Assembly (NCBI RefSeq): GCF_029714205.1
Contig: NZ_CP121648.1
Location: 3,304,001 to 3,368,000 of the forward strand
Direction: 5' to 3'
DNA: 64,000 nt
Source: Methylobacterium sp. CB376
Lineage (GTDB): Bacteria > Pseudomonadota > Alphaproteobacteria > Rhizobiales > Beijerinckiaceae
The position numbers and the translations under genes were made by a program. Below the pieces are notes generated by a model, which saw only the letters and a program-made list of their open reading frames with translations, had not been told where the DNA came from and searched no databases. Of this stretch, positions 19,496 through 28,998 are shown in pieces (positions within the stretch are counted from its first letter, which is position 1; each line of letters starts with the position of its first letter).

Positions 19496-20928
19496 GGCGC
19501 TCCCCCCCGGACGCCGCGGCCGCTCGCGCGCCGCGCCAGCACCGCAGGGCCGGTCTCGCCGAGATCCCAGTAGAGGCCGGCCATCAGGACGAGGGCCTCG
19601 CGGGTGAGCGGGGCGAGCAGGTGCTCGTCCGGGGCGTGCTGCGAGCAGGCTGGGTAGGAATGCGGCACCCAGAGCGTCGGCAGCCCGAGGATCTCCGAGA
19701 AGGCGTCGTTCGGCAGCGAGCCGCCGAGATTGGGCAGCAGGGCCGGCCGCTTGCCCGTGCTCTCGGCGATCGAGGCGAGCGCCCAGGCGACCCAGGGGTC
19801 CTCGACCGGCAGGCGGGTCGCCCGGAACACCTCGGTGCGGGCCGGCCGCACCGCCACCATCGGGAAGCCGTGCGCGTCGAGATGCGCGCGGAGCGCCGGG
19901 ATCAGATTCTCCCAGTCGGTGCCGACCACGAAGCGCAGCTGCAGGGTCGCCTTGGCGGAGGGCGGCACCGCGTTGAGCGGACCGTCCGGGTCGCCGGTCT
20001 TGAAGGCGAGGACTTCGAGCGCGTTCCAGCCGTAGACGCGCTCGGCCGGGCTGAGGCCGGGCTCGCCCCACTCCGCGTCGATCGCCGGACCGTCCGGGTC
20101 GCCGCCCACCGTGATGTCGGCGAGCGCCTCCCGCACGCCGGGCGGGATCGGCGGCGGGCGCAGGCGCGCGACGCGGATCGCCCCGCGGGAATCGACCAGG
20201 CTCGCGATGGCGTTCGCCAGCACGGTGCCGGGATTGCGCAGCAGCCCGCCCCAATTGCCCGAATGGTGGCCGCCCTCGCGCAGGTCGACGGTGAGCTCGA
20301 AGTTGAAGGCGCCGCGCGATCCGAGGAAGAGGGTCGGGCGCTCGGCGCTCACCCGCGGCCCGTCCGAGGCGAGGAGGAGGTCGGCCCGCAGCGCCTCGCG
20401 CTCCCGCCGGCAGACCTCGCGCAGGCCCGGCGAGCCGGTCTCCTCGCCCGTCTCGATCAGGAGCTTCGCGTTGAAGCCGAGCCGTCCGCCGCGGGCCTCC
20501 GCCACGGCCGCCAGGGCCGCGAGGTTGACGAGGTGCTGGCCCTTGTTGTCGGCCGTGCCGCGCCCGTACCAGCGCCCGCCCTCGACGACGATCCGCCACG
20601 GGTCGAGGCCCGCGCGCCACTGCTCGGGATAGCCCCGCACCGTGTCGCCATGGCCGTAGATCAGCACGGTCGGCAGGGCGTCGTCCTCGTGGCGCTCGGC
20701 GATCAGGAAGGGCCCGTGCACGCCGTCGGGATTGTCGAGGAGGCGGTGGCGGAAGCCGAGCCGCGCGGTCGCCGGGACCAGGAATTCGGTCAGGTAGGCG
20801 GCGAGCGCCGGGATCTGGCCGGGCGCCTGGCTCTCGGTGGGCCGCGCCACCGCCTCCCGCAGCGTGGCAAGGAAGCCGCCGTCGTCGAAGTGGCGCGCCG
20901 CGCGCGCCAGGGCGTCGTGTCGGGACAT
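19492..20928 (-). CDS. M20 family metallopeptidase (dipeptidase-like)
   Basis: Zinc-dependent peptidase or deacylase of the ArgE/DapE/CNDP group, 478 aa. Conserved metal and catalytic sites: YGHGDTV, YGRGTADNKGQHL, IETGEETGSPG, SDGPR, and the C-terminal PHSYPACSQHAPDEHL. The lid domain is between (HHSGNWGGLL). It sits inside the peptide ABC transporter operon, between permease and ATPase genes, and probably hydrolyses the imported peptide. No signal peptide, so cytoplasmic. Confidence 0.88.
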
Positions 20929-20976
20929 CGCAGACCTATCAGACTCTTGGCGGACCTCGAACGGAGGTTCGCGCGG

Positions 20977-21906
20977 TCAGGAACGCCGCTCGGGGGCGGT
21001 AATGTCGCGCAGGCCATCCCCGAGCAGGTTGACGGCGAGCACCAGGACCAGCAGGGCCACGCCCGGGATGGTGATCACCCAGGGCTGGAACAGCATGTAC
21101 GGCTTGCCCTCGGCGATCATCAGGCCCCAGGAGGGCAGCGGCGGCTGCACGCCGAGGCCGAGGAAGGACAGGGCGGCCTCGAGCAGGATGGCGTGCGCCA
21201 TCTCCAGCGTCGCCACCACGATGAGCGCGTTGAGGATGTTGGGCAGGATCTCCTGCAGGAGGATCCGGGCGGTCGAGAAGCCCTGCGCCTCGGCGGCGGC
21301 GACGAAATCCTGGGCCCGCACCTGCCGGGTCGCCGCCCGCGTCACCACCGCGAAGCGGTCCCAGAGCAGCAGGCCGAGGACCAGCACCACGACCTTGAGC
21401 GAGCCGCCGACCAGCGCCGCCATGGCGAGCGCCACCAGCACGACCGGCAGCGCGAGGCGCGTGGTGACGACGTAGCTCACCAGGGCGTCGATCCGGCCGC
21501 CGAAATAGCCGGCCAGCAGGCCGAGCGTCGTGCCGATCAGCCCGGAGATCAGCGCCGCCGAGAACCCGATCAGCAGCGAGATCTGGCTGCCGTAGATCAG
21601 GCGGCTGAGATAGTCCCGCCCGAGCTTGTCGGTGCCGAGCAGGTGCTCCCAGGAGCCCTTGGCCTGCCAGATGGGCGGGATCAGGCGCCGCGAGACGTCC
21701 TGCGCGTAGGGGTCGTGCGGGGCGAGCAGCGGCGCGGCGAGCGCCGTGAGCAGGACGAGCCCGAGGAGCCCGGCCCCGATCAGGAAGCCGGCGTGCGACA
21801 GGCCGCGGCGCAGCACGATAGCGGTCGGCGAGCGCACCGGCAGCGGCGCCTCGGCGGCCGGGGGGACGAGGCCGGGCTCGGCCGGCGGGGAGCTCGGGGC
21901 GATCAT
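20977..21906 (-). CDS. Peptide ABC transporter permease (DppC-like)
   Basis: Inner-membrane permease, 309 aa, with about six helices and the DppC N-terminal region (PLLAPHDPYAQDVSRRLIPP, then HLLGTDKLGRDYLSRLIYG). The EAA loop is EAQGFSTARILLQEILPN. Its ATG overlaps the end of the upstream permease by four bases (ATGA at 21903-21906). Confidence 0.93.
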   Translation of the reverse strand: MIAPSSPPAEPGLVPPAAEAPLPVRSPTAIVLRRGLSHAGFLIGAGLLGLVLLTALAAPLLAPHDPYAQDVSRRLIPPIWQAKGSWEHLLGTDKLGRDYLSRLIYGSQISLLIGFSAALISGLIGTTLGLLAGYFGGRIDALVSYVVTTRLALPVVLVALAMAALVGGSLKVVVLVLGLLLWDRFAVVTRAATRQVRAQDFVAAAEAQGFSTARILLQEILPNILNALIVVATLEMAHAILLEAALSFLGLGVQPPLPSWGLMIAEGKPYMLFQPWVITIPGVALLVLVLAVNLLGDGLRDITAPERRS

Positions 21907-22817
21907 TGGCGCAGTCGCGGATCGAGGAGGGCGTTGAGGAGGTCGGCGGCCAGGGTGAGCGCGATGTAGATCATCGCCAGAACCAGCACGATCGCCTGCA
22001 CCACCGGGAAGTCGTTGCGGGCGATCGACTCCCAGGCGAGCTGGCCGAGCCCCTGGAGCGAGAACACCGCCTCGACGACGATCGATCCGCCGAGCATGAA
22101 GCCGAACTGCACCGCGGCGAGCGCGATCACCGGGATCACCGCGTTGCGCAGGGCGTGGCGGACCAGGATCTTGCGCGGCGGCAGGCCCTTGGCCCGGGCG
22201 GTGCGGACGAAGTCGGAGGAGAGCACCTCCAGCATGCCGTTGCGGGTGAGCCGCATCACCGCCGGCATGGCGTAGTAGCCGAGCGCCACCGCGGGCAGCA
22301 CGAAATGCTTCCAGGTGGCGTTGCCCGAGACCGGCAGCCAGCGCAGGTTGACCGAGAACACGATGATCAGGGCGAGGCCGAACCAGAAGGTCGGCATCGC
22401 CTGCCCCAGCACCGAGACGAACAGGGCCGCGCGGTCGATCCAGGTGTCGCGGCGCACCGCCGCCAGCACCCCGAGCGGGATCGCCACGAACAGGGCGACG
22501 GCGAGCGCCACGACGCCGAGAATGAGCGTCACCGGCAGGCGGGCGGCGATCAGGTCGGTGACCTGCTCGCGGAAGTAGAAGGACTGGCCGAAATCGAGGT
22601 GGAGCGCCTTCCAGGCCCAGGCGGCGAACTGGGCGAGGAGGGGCCGGTCGAGCCCGTACTGGGTCCGGATCGCCTCGATCTGCGCGCCCGTCGCATCGGG
22701 CCCGGCGATCGCCGTGGCGAGGTCGCCGGAGAGGTGCAGCAGCAGGAAGCTCGCCACCGAGACGGTGACGGCGACGCTGAGCGCCACGAGCACGCGGCGC
22801 AGGGCGAAGCGCAGCAT
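21903..22817 (-). CDS. Peptide ABC transporter permease (DppB-like)
   Basis: Inner-membrane permease, 304 aa. The N-terminus MLRFALRRVLVALSVAVTVS, the periplasmic segment RTQYGLDRPLLAQFAAW, and the EAA loop RTARAKGLPPRKILVRHALRN are standard for DppB/OppB. Partner of the DppC-like protein encoded immediately downstream. Starts 7 bp after the binding-protein gene stops. Confidence 0.93.
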   Translation of the reverse strand: MLRFALRRVLVALSVAVTVSVASFLLLHLSGDLATAIAGPDATGAQIEAIRTQYGLDRPLLAQFAAWAWKALHLDFGQSFYFREQVTDLIAARLPVTLILGVVALAVALFVAIPLGVLAAVRRDTWIDRAALFVSVLGQAMPTFWFGLALIIVFSVNLRWLPVSGNATWKHFVLPAVALGYYAMPAVMRLTRNGMLEVLSSDFVRTARAKGLPPRKILVRHALRNAVIPVIALAAVQFGFMLGGSIVVEAVFSLQGLGQLAWESIARNDFPVVQAIVLVLAMIYIALTLAADLLNALLDPRLRQ

Positions 22818-22824
22818 CGCGGCC

Positions 22825-24417
22825 TCACTTCCAGGAGGCGGCGTAGAAGCGCGGCACCTCGTCGGGCTGCGCCGTGAAGTTCAGGTCCTGGGTGAAGGCG
22901 TAGTTCGACGGGTAGGAGAACATCGGCAGCGCGTAGGCCTCGCCGGCGATGCGCGAGAGCGCCTCGGCGTACTTCGCCTTGCGCTCGCCCGGGTCGCTCG
23001 CGGTGTCGCCGGCCTGGAGCGCCGCGATCACCGCCGGGTCGCGGGTCAGATCCTCGTCGCCGCCGCGGAAATACACGCCCGTGAAGGCCGAGACGTCGTT
23101 GACCGAGAACGAGCCCCAGGTCTGGAAGCCGATCGAGACCTTGCCGCCGCGCAGCGCGTCCCGGAAGGCGGCGTAGCGCAGGTAGTTGAGCCGCGCCCGG
23201 ATGCCGACCGCCCGCAGGTAGCCGATCACGGCCTCGGCGTAATCGCGCTCGCGATAGGCCGCGAGGTCGATCTCGAACCCGTCCGGGTAGCCCGCCTCCT
23301 TGAGCAGCGCCTTGGCCTTGGCGGGATCGTAGGCGTAGCGCGGGGCGCCCTCCTCGACGCAGCCGAACTGCCCGGAGAAGCACAGCACGTTCATCACGCG
23401 CGCGCCGCCGCGCACGAGGTTGTCGACCATCGCCTTGCGGTCGATCGCGTAGGAGATCGCCCGGCGCACCCGCACGTCCCTGAGGGGCGACTTCTCCATC
23501 GCCCGGCCGCCGACGTCGAATTGCAGGAAGCCGACCCGCATCGTCTCGGCGCTCAGCACCGTGATCCCGGGCGCCGCGCGCAGCTGATCGGCCTGGTCGC
23601 TCGGCACGCGCCAGATCCAGTCGATGCCGCCGGTGACGAGCTCGGCCATCCGGCTGTCGGCGTCCGGGATGACCCGGAATTCGAGCTTGCCGATCTTCGG
23701 CCGCCCGATCGGGCTGCCGGACCAGTACTTCTCGAAGCGCTCGAGCTTGACGCCGCGCCCGCTCTCGACGCTGACGATCCGGTAGGGCCCCGTGCCGACC
23801 GGCGCCTTGGCGAAGCCGTCGAGCCCCACCTTCTTGAAATAGGCCGCCGGGAAGATCGGGGTCGGACCCGCGAGGTATTCGAGCGCGGCCGGGAACGGCG
23901 CCTTCAGGTGGATGCGCACCGTGTGCGGGCCCAGCACCTCGGTGGACTTCATCCAGTCGACGTTCTGCTTGGTGACCGTGCGCGCCTCGGGCGTGAGCAC
24001 GTAGTTGAAGGTGAAGGCGACGTCCTCCGGCGTGAGCGGATCGCCGTTGTGGAAGACCACGCCCTCCCGGATGGTGAGGTCGAGGGTGACGGGATCGGCC
24101 CATGTCCAGGCGGTCGCCAGCATCGGCTGGTAGGTGCCGGTGGCGGGATCGCGGTAGAGCAGCGTGTCCCAGGCGTTGCGGGCCAGGATGACCCCCTCGC
24201 GGGCGCTGTTGTGATAGGGGCTGACGTTCTCGGGCTCGCTGTCCGAGGCGTAGACCAGGGTGTCGTTGGCCTTGCCGGCGAGGGCCGGGCCCGCCGCCCC
24301 GGCCAGGAAGGCCGTTCCGGCCAGGAAGGCCGTCCCGGCAAGGAGCAGGGCCGCCGCTCCGCGACCGCGCGGGGCGGTGCGGGCGAGGCGGGGGGCCGGT
24401 CGGGTCCGTCTCAGCAT
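22825..24417 (-). CDS. Peptide ABC transporter substrate-binding protein (SBP_bac_5)
   Basis: Periplasmic binding protein for peptides or related solutes, 530 aa. A signal peptide ends at about GPALAGKAND, followed by the family 5 fold: TWADPVTLDLTIREGVVFHNG, YLAGPTPIFPAAYF and KAPVGTGPYRIVSVE. Signal peptide residues AGTAFLAGTAFLAG come from a duplicated 18-bp unit (24301-24336). The start at 24417 has GAGAGGCG eight bases upstream. First gene of the five-gene operon and divergent from a LysR-type gene that may control it. Whether the ligand is a peptide is inferred from the M20 peptidase in the operon. Confidence 0.9.
   Translation of the reverse strand: MLRRTRPAPRLARTAPRGRGAAALLLAGTAFLAGTAFLAGAAGPALAGKANDTLVYASDSEPENVSPYHNSAREGVILARNAWDTLLYRDPATGTYQPMLATAWTWADPVTLDLTIREGVVFHNGDPLTPEDVAFTFNYVLTPEARTVTKQNVDWMKSTEVLGPHTVRIHLKAPFPAALEYLAGPTPIFPAAYFKKVGLDGFAKAPVGTGPYRIVSVESGRGVKLERFEKYWSGSPIGRPKIGKLEFRVIPDADSRMAELVTGGIDWIWRVPSDQADQLRAAPGITVLSAETMRVGFLQFDVGGRAMEKSPLRDVRVRRAISYAIDRKAMVDNLVRGGARVMNVLCFSGQFGCVEEGAPRYAYDPAKAKALLKEAGYPDGFEIDLAAYRERDYAEAVIGYLRAVGIRARLNYLRYAAFRDALRGGKVSIGFQTWGSFSVNDVSAFTGVYFRGGDEDLTRDPAVIAALQAGDTASDPGERKAKYAEALSRIAGEAYALPMFSYPSNYAFTQDLNFTAQPDEVPRFYAASWK
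24301..24336. repeat. Duplicated 18-bp unit in a signal peptide
   Basis: GGCCAGGAAGGCCGTTCC is followed directly by the same unit with one base changed. It lengthens the hydrophobic core of the binding protein's signal peptide by one LAGTAF unit. In-frame, so probably neutral. Confidence 0.8.
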
Positions 24418-24498
24418 GTCGGATCGCCTCTCAGAGTGAGGCACCGCCCCGGATGGGTCCCGCGGAGCCCCTGCCGCTTTCGTGACCATGCCAGAGTG

Positions 24499-24528
24499 TT
24501 GTGCAGGATGGTTCGCAGCAAGTAGAAT
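24499..24528 (+). promoter_or_regulatory. Possible promoter of the LysR-type gene
   Basis: TTGTGC (24499-24504) and TAGAAT (24523-24528) are 18 bp apart, about 50 bp before the LysR start. The region between the divergent binding-protein and LysR genes (24418-24579) should also hold the operon promoter, but no clear second pair was seen. Confidence 0.35.
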
Positions 24529-24579
24529 TTGGCGAAGCGTCCGTTGCCGATCCGGCAAGGGTCGGCGGGGGCGGGAGCG

Positions 24580-25473
24580 ATGCAGACCAGCAGCCTGCGG
24601 TACTTCCTGGCCGTGGCGCGAACGGGATCGATCGCGGCGGCGAGCGCGCAGCTCAACGTCGCCGCCTCGGCGATCAGCCGGCAGATCGCCAACCTGGAGG
24701 CCGAGCTCGACTGCGTGCTGTTCGAACGGCGGCCGCGCGGCATGGTGCCGAGCCCGGCCGGCGAGTTGCTGGCCCAGCACGCCCACCAGGTGCTGATGCG
24801 CACCGAGCAGGTCGTGACCGAGATCCGCGACCTGCAGGGGCTGGTCCGGGGCCTGATCCGGGTGGCGAGTTCCGAGGGCTTCGCCCTCGACATCCTGCCG
24901 AACGCCATCGCGGCCTTCCACGGGAGCCATCCGGGGATCCGCTTCGAGCTGACGATCCTGCCCCCGGCCCAGGTGACGCAGGTGGTCGCCGCGGGCGACG
25001 CCGATATCGGGATGACCTTCGCCATGGATGCCGTCCCGCCGGTGCGGGTGGTCTACGACGCGCGGGTGGAGATGATCGTGGTGGCGGCGCCCGGACACCC
25101 GCTCGCGGGGGCGCCGCTCCTGCGCCTCGCCGACCTCACCGCCCACCCGGTCGCGCTGCCGACCCGGGACACCACGGCGCGGCGCACCTTCGACGCCGCC
25201 TGCGCGGCCGAGGGGGTGGCCATCGAGCCGACCCTGACCGCCAACCATCTCTGGGCGCTGCTTCCCTTCGTGCGGCGCACGCGGGGCGTCGCGGTGATGT
25301 CGGCCCTCTCGGTGGAGACGCCCCTGCGGCTCGGGGAACTCGCCGCGGTCCCGATCCGGACGCAGGGCGGGCTGATGCGGGGCATCCAGATGCAGACGAT
25401 GCGGGATCGCCGGCTGCCGCGGGCCGTCGGGGCCTTCCTGCGCAGCCTGCTCGCCGCCCTGCCGCCGGCGTGA
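24580..25473 (+). CDS. LysR-type transcriptional regulator
   Basis: N-terminal winged HTH (SLRYFLAVARTGSIAAASAQLNVAASAISRQI..., residues 4-60) and a LysR substrate domain from about residue 90. The ATG at 24580 with GGGAG four bases before it gives 297 aa; a TTG at 24529 is a weaker alternative. Being divergent from the peptide transporter operon, it is the likely regulator of it, with a peptide or related effector. Effector unknown. Confidence 0.9.
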   Translation: MQTSSLRYFLAVARTGSIAAASAQLNVAASAISRQIANLEAELDCVLFERRPRGMVPSPAGELLAQHAHQVLMRTEQVVTEIRDLQGLVRGLIRVASSEGFALDILPNAIAAFHGSHPGIRFELTILPPAQVTQVVAAGDADIGMTFAMDAVPPVRVVYDARVEMIVVAAPGHPLAGAPLLRLADLTAHPVALPTRDTTARRTFDAACAAEGVAIEPTLTANHLWALLPFVRRTRGVAVMSALSVETPLRLGELAAVPIRTQGGLMRGIQMQTMRDRRLPRAVGAFLRSLLAALPPA

Positions 25474-25519
25474 GGGCGGCTGCCGCAGCCCGGCCCGGTC
25501 GGGGAGCGCGGCCGCCCCC

Positions 25520-25729
25520 TCAGCCCCGGTGCTCGCGGATGTCGCCGATCACCGAACCGGTATCCGAGCCCGGCGGCCACCATTGCGCCGGCAGCACGGC
25601 CTCGACGCGGTCCTCCGGATAGGTCGCCTGCAGAAACGACAGCGCCTCCGAGCGGGAGGTCGCCCGAATCGTGATCGGCGGTCGGTAGCCGCGCCGCGTG
25701 CGGAGGCTGCCGATGAAGAGCTTGGTCAT
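25520..25729 (-). CDS. Hypothetical protein, 69 aa
   Basis: Not assigned to a function. The sequence MTKLFIGSLRTRRGYRPPIT... with SEALSFLQATYPEDRVEAV looks like a small alpha/beta protein. The ATG at 25729 is preferred; a longer frame to 26206 crosses the neighbour. It is a free-standing gene at the 3' side of the LysR gene. Confidence 0.55.
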   Translation of the reverse strand: MTKLFIGSLRTRRGYRPPITIRATSRSEALSFLQATYPEDRVEAVLPAQWWPPGSDTGSVIGDIREHRG

Positions 25730-25900
25730 CGCGATCTCCAGCTCTGTCGGGCATGACGGGACGGGGCCTGCGGGGCGCCGCAACCCTGACCGTATTGACG
25801 CCGCAAGCGCTCTTTTGTTCCGGCCAGGACCGGATTTTCTCCCCGGTCCCCGCCCATCCGTTCCTGGACGGACCAGTGTTTCGGTGTGATCCTCGCGCGC

Positions 25901-26380
25901 ATGACCCGTCTCTTTCACGCGGCCGACCATTACCCGCCGGTCGGCGCAATCCTGCGGCCCGGACATTACGGCCGCATGATCGGTGTCTCGCTGCATTGTC
26001 ACTACGATCACGCGCGCGAGAAAATCCTCGAAGAGGTCAGGGCGGCCGGATTCCGGGACAAGCCGTCGCGCCTGCGCAGCATCTTCGCCTGCCTCACGGA
26101 GGAGGACGTGCGCGCCTATGTCGAGACGCAGTGCGCCCGGCATGCCGGGCGCGTGCGCGAGCCGCTCTACGAGGTCGAGTCGATCGATGCGGCGGCCCCG
26201 ACCCATGTCGGCGACTGGACCATCGCCGAGGCGGTCCGCTGCGGCGGCGACGAGGCGGTGCTGCTCGCCGAGCTCTACTGGAAGGGCAGCGAGGGCCCCG
26301 AGCGCCCGCCGGTCGGAACCTACCGGGAGCTGGTCACCACCTCCCCGCTCAGGGTGGTCCGGCGGCTCGATGCGGCCTGA
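25901..26380 (+). CDS. DUF2441-like hypothetical protein
   Basis: 159-aa protein beginning MTRLFHAADHYPPVGAILRPGHYGR, the pattern of DUF2441 proteins (FHA...G..I..G.YGR). Middle part is helical (EKILEEVRAAGFRDKPSRL), followed by a beta-rich half (YEVESIDAAAPTHVGDWT). Function unknown. An upstream in-frame GTG at 25886 is an alternative start; neither has a strong ribosome site. Confidence 0.6.
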   Translation: MTRLFHAADHYPPVGAILRPGHYGRMIGVSLHCHYDHAREKILEEVRAAGFRDKPSRLRSIFACLTEEDVRAYVETQCARHAGRVREPLYEVESIDAAAPTHVGDWTIAEAVRCGGDEAVLLAELYWKGSEGPERPPVGTYRELVTTSPLRVVRRLDAA

Positions 26381-26389
26381 CCCGCCCCC

Positions 26390-27094
26390 TCACGGCGCGG
26401 GCCAGCAGAACGGCGTCCCGGTCTCCGAGGGCGTGGCGAGCCAGACGACGTGACGGCGGCCGCTGCGGCCGTTCGCGTGCACGCGGACCTCCTCCACGGC
26501 GAAGCCCGTGTTGCGCAGGCGGGCCTTGAAGCGCCGGTCGGGCCCGCCGGACCAGACGCCGAGGACGCCGCTCGAGCGCAGGGCGTAGCGCGCCCGCCTC
26601 AGGCCCCAGCTGTCGTAGAGGCGGTCGTTCTCCACCCGCGTCAGCGCCTCGGGGCCGTTGTCGACGTCGAGCAGGATCGCGTCGTAATCCGCCTGCCCCT
26701 GCTGCATCACGCGCTTGACGTCGTCCTCCCGCAGCTCGACCCGCGGATCGTCGAGGCTCCCGGCGAAGACGTGGGCCAGCGGGCCGCGCGCCCAGGCCAC
26801 CACGGCCGGCACCAGTTCCGCCACGACGACCCGGGCGTCCGGCCCGAGCGCGTCGAGCGCGGCCCGGAGCGTGAAGCCCATGCCGAGCCCGCCGATCAGC
26901 ACCCTGGCCCGCGGGCGGTCCCGCAGGCGGGCGCAGGCGAGGGCGGCGAGGGCCGCCTCGGAGGTGCAGGCGCGGTTGCTCATCAGCTCGATCCGGCCGA
27001 CGCAGATCGTGAACTCGTGGCCTCGCTGCATGAGGCGCATCGGCTCCCGCTCGCCCGGGATGGCGGCGGCATCGAGTTGAACCCATTCTGTCAC
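26390..27094 (-). CDS. Spermidine-synthase-like methyltransferase-fold protein
   Basis: 234-aa Rossmann protein resembling polyamine synthases: [20 protein letters not shown] (nucleoside-binding loop), [16 protein letters not shown] and [16 protein letters not shown]. It lacks the N-terminal beta-domain of true spermidine synthases, and the catalytic Asp-Thr pair cannot be confirmed by eye. Such stand-alone proteins are often annotated spermidine synthase without biochemical proof. Convergent with the DUF2441-like gene. Confidence 0.7.
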   Translation of the reverse strand: MTEWVQLDAAAIPGEREPMRLMQRGHEFTICVGRIELMSNRACTSEAALAALACARLRDRPRARVLIGGLGMGFTLRAALDALGPDARVVVAELVPAVVAWARGPLAHVFAGSLDDPRVELREDDVKRVMQQGQADYDAILLDVDNGPEALTRVENDRLYDSWGLRRARYALRSSGVLGVWSGGPDRRFKARLRNTGFAVEEVRVHANGRSGRRHVVWLATPSETGTPFCWPAP

Positions 27095-27181
27095 CGGGAA
27101 GGCCTCTGGTTTCGGGACGCGGGCGCGGTCCGTGGAGCGCCGTAGATGGTCATGGCGCGCCTTTCGTGCGATGTCCGTGTG

Positions 27182-27388
27182 ATGAACGACACAAGCCTGT
27201 ACCCCTTCGCGATCGAAGTTTCACCGCTGGCCCGGCCCAAGGGCCATTACGGCTGGGCGATCCGCCGCCACGGCAAGCTCCTCGAACGGTCGGACCGGCC
27301 GCACGAGAGCGAGGCCAAGGCGCGCGCCCAGGCCCTCGCGGCGGTGGAGCGGGCCTTCCGCGCCGGCTCCGACTCGCGGCGGCGCTGA
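27182..27388 (+). CDS. Hypothetical protein, 68 aa
   Basis: [40 protein letters not shown]... The pattern [20 protein letters not shown] recalls small proteins found repeatedly in Rhizobiales genomes, of unknown role. ATG at 27182; a longer frame begins at 27146. No strong ribosome site. Confidence 0.55.
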   Translation: MNDTSLYPFAIEVSPLARPKGHYGWAIRRHGKLLERSDRPHESEAKARAQALAAVERAFRAGSDSRRR

Positions 27389-27660
27389 CGCGCGGCGGCG
27401 CCGGGCCGCCCGCATCCTCGCAGGCGTCGGGCAGCGACGGCGCGCGGGGCCGGGTCTTTTCGCCCGGGCGCCTTGCCATCGGGGTGGAACCGGCCCATAT
27501 TGCATCTATCGATCTTTGGCCGGACTTCCGGGCCTCTTCGCCCAGCTTTTGCCGGGCGCACGCTCTGACACTCTCTCCAAAACTATCGATCAGGCGAGAC
27601 TTGGCCGCGCTGAAGCGCGCCGGGTTCACGCGTGCACTCGCGAAAAACATGGATACGATG
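27389..27660 (+). promoter_or_regulatory. Long leader region of the cold-shock gene
   Basis: About 270 bp without another gene before cspA, as in many cold-shock genes that have long 5' leaders. CTATCGATC occurs twice (27506-27514 and 27583-27591). GC is lower just before the start (CTCCAAAACTATCG, CGAAAAAC). No promoter is defined with confidence. Confidence 0.35.
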
Positions 27661-27870
27661 ATGAGCACCGGCACCGTCAAGTGGTTCAACGGCCAGAAGG
27701 GCTTTGGTTTCATTCAGCCGGACGACGGCGGCAAGGACGTCTTCGTTCACATCTCGGCCGTCGAGCGCTCGGGCCTGCAGACCCTCTCCGAGGGCCAGAA
27801 GGTGTCCTACGAGCTCGAGACCGATCGCCGCAGCGGCAAGCAATCCGCCGGCAGCCTCCGGGCCGCGTAG
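27661..27870 (+). CDS. Cold-shock protein, CspA family
   Basis: 69-aa single-stranded nucleic-acid-binding protein with the cold-shock domain. [16 protein letters not shown] contains RNP1 (KGFGFI) and VFVHIS is RNP2. The sequence [22 protein letters not shown] is typical of alphaproteobacterial Csp. Likely an RNA chaperone. The start may be any of ATG 27649, 27658 or 27661; the last gives the usual N-terminus MSTGTVKW. Confidence 0.93.
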   Translation: MSTGTVKWFNGQKGFGFIQPDDGGKDVFVHISAVERSGLQTLSEGQKVSYELETDRRSGKQSAGSLRAA

Positions 27871-27957
27871 ACCCTCCGGCGATCGATGCGGCCGGGTCCG
27901 GCCGCATCCCTCCCCTGTTCCGAGTGGACAGACCTGAACTCCGATAGGTTACTCTGA

Positions 27958-28179
27958 GTGAATTTTACGTTTATTTCGAATCATCTTCCGGGTTCCGCGG
28001 CGGCCGAGCCGCTGACGTTCCAGGTGCGGCAGATCTGGCAGAAGGTCGGCGACGAACGCGTCGACGTCAGCCACCTGCTCGACAGGACCTACGACTATCA
28101 TTCGACGCGGGAGTTGCGCTGGCATCTGGCCGACAGGTTCTCGAGTCCGGTGCGCACCGTCAGCCTGAGCCGGGCCTAG
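27958..28179 (+). CDS. Hypothetical protein, 73 aa
   Basis: MNFTFISNHLPGSAAAEPLTFQVRQIWQKV... is not recognised. The start is a GTG in a stretch of unusually low GC, and the stop is followed two bases later by the GTG of the DUF6481 gene, suggesting a two-gene unit. Contains HLLDRTYDYHSTRELRWHLADRF; no membrane segments. Confidence 0.5.
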   Translation: MNFTFISNHLPGSAAAEPLTFQVRQIWQKVGDERVDVSHLLDRTYDYHSTRELRWHLADRFSSPVRTVSLSRA

Positions 28180-28181
28180 CC

Positions 28182-28544
28182 GTGGCGCGATTTCAGGACG
28201 CCCCGCTGGGAGATCGGCTGAGATCGGCCGCCGCTTCCCGGCAGGCCATGCTGGCGCGCTTCCGCGACCGGCCGGCCGATGACGATCCGACCCTGGCCGC
28301 GCGCCGCGCCGAGCGGCAGGCCCTCGCCGAGGCCCGCGCCCTGCGCGCGGCCGAGCGGGAGGCCGAGCGCGCCGCCGAGGCCGCCCTGGCGGCGGCCGAG
28401 CAGGCGCGCCGGCGCGAGGTCGAGGCCGCGGCGCGGGCGCGGGAGGAGGCCGAGGCCTCGGCCCGGGCCCTGTCGCTGCAGGCCGACCGGAAGGCTGCCC
28501 GCGACGCCCGCTACGCGGCCCGCAAGGCCCGCCAGCGCGGGTGA
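28182..28544 (+). CDS. DUF6481 family protein
   Basis: 120-aa, highly charged, almost entirely helical protein. MARFQDAPLGDRLRSAAASRQAMLARFRDRPADDDP is the family's N-terminal pattern; the rest is Ala/Arg/Glu-rich coiled coil (residues 40-105) with a basic end (DARYAARKARQRG). Function unknown; the basic tail could bind nucleic acid. Begins at a GTG two bases after the previous gene. Confidence 0.75.
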   Translation: MARFQDAPLGDRLRSAAASRQAMLARFRDRPADDDPTLAARRAERQALAEARALRAAEREAERAAEAALAAAEQARRREVEAAARAREEAEASARALSLQADRKAARDARYAARKARQRG

Positions 28545-28658
28545 CGCTCCCCGCCTTCGGCGGCAGCAGCCTCGGTCCCCGCGGCGGCACCCGCGGGGCC
28601 TCACCTCCGCGACGCGTCGAGGCCGGCGCGTCGCCCCTCGTCGGGAGAGACTCGACCC

Positions 28659-28859
28659 ATGTCGCACAAATTCAAGCTGCATCAGCAAGTCCGCATGCTC
28701 CGCAGCGGCTTCTCCGACTCCCTCGCCAGCAGCGGGGAGGTGTTCGAGGTCGTGCAGCTGATGCCGGAGGACCGGACCGGGGAAGCCACCTACCGGATCC
28801 GCTCCCGCATGGGGGAACGGGCCGTGCGCGAGAGCGAGATCGCCGCCGCCGCCCGCTGA
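28659..28859 (+). CDS. Small conserved hypothetical protein, 66 aa
   Basis: MSHKFKLHQQVRMLRSGFSDSLASSGEVFEVVQLMPEDRTGEATYRIR... predicts a small beta-barrel (SH3-like: KFKLHQQVRML, EVFEVVQLMP, TYRIRS). GGGAGAG precedes the ATG. Similar short proteins with an F..G..VR...G.YEV..LMP..GE..YRIKS pattern are common in Rhizobiales. Role unknown. Confidence 0.7.
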   Translation: MSHKFKLHQQVRMLRSGFSDSLASSGEVFEVVQLMPEDRTGEATYRIRSRMGERAVRESEIAAAAR

Positions 28860-28998
28860 CCCCTCGGCCCTCGCCGGGGTGCCGTCTCGGGCGCCCCGAC
28901 ATCCCGCCGGCCCGGGCGCGGATCGTCCGCCGCGCAGCCGGGATCGGCACGCGCCCGTTTCCCCGTCACGGGTTCTCGACCGGGCAACCCGAAAGCGA

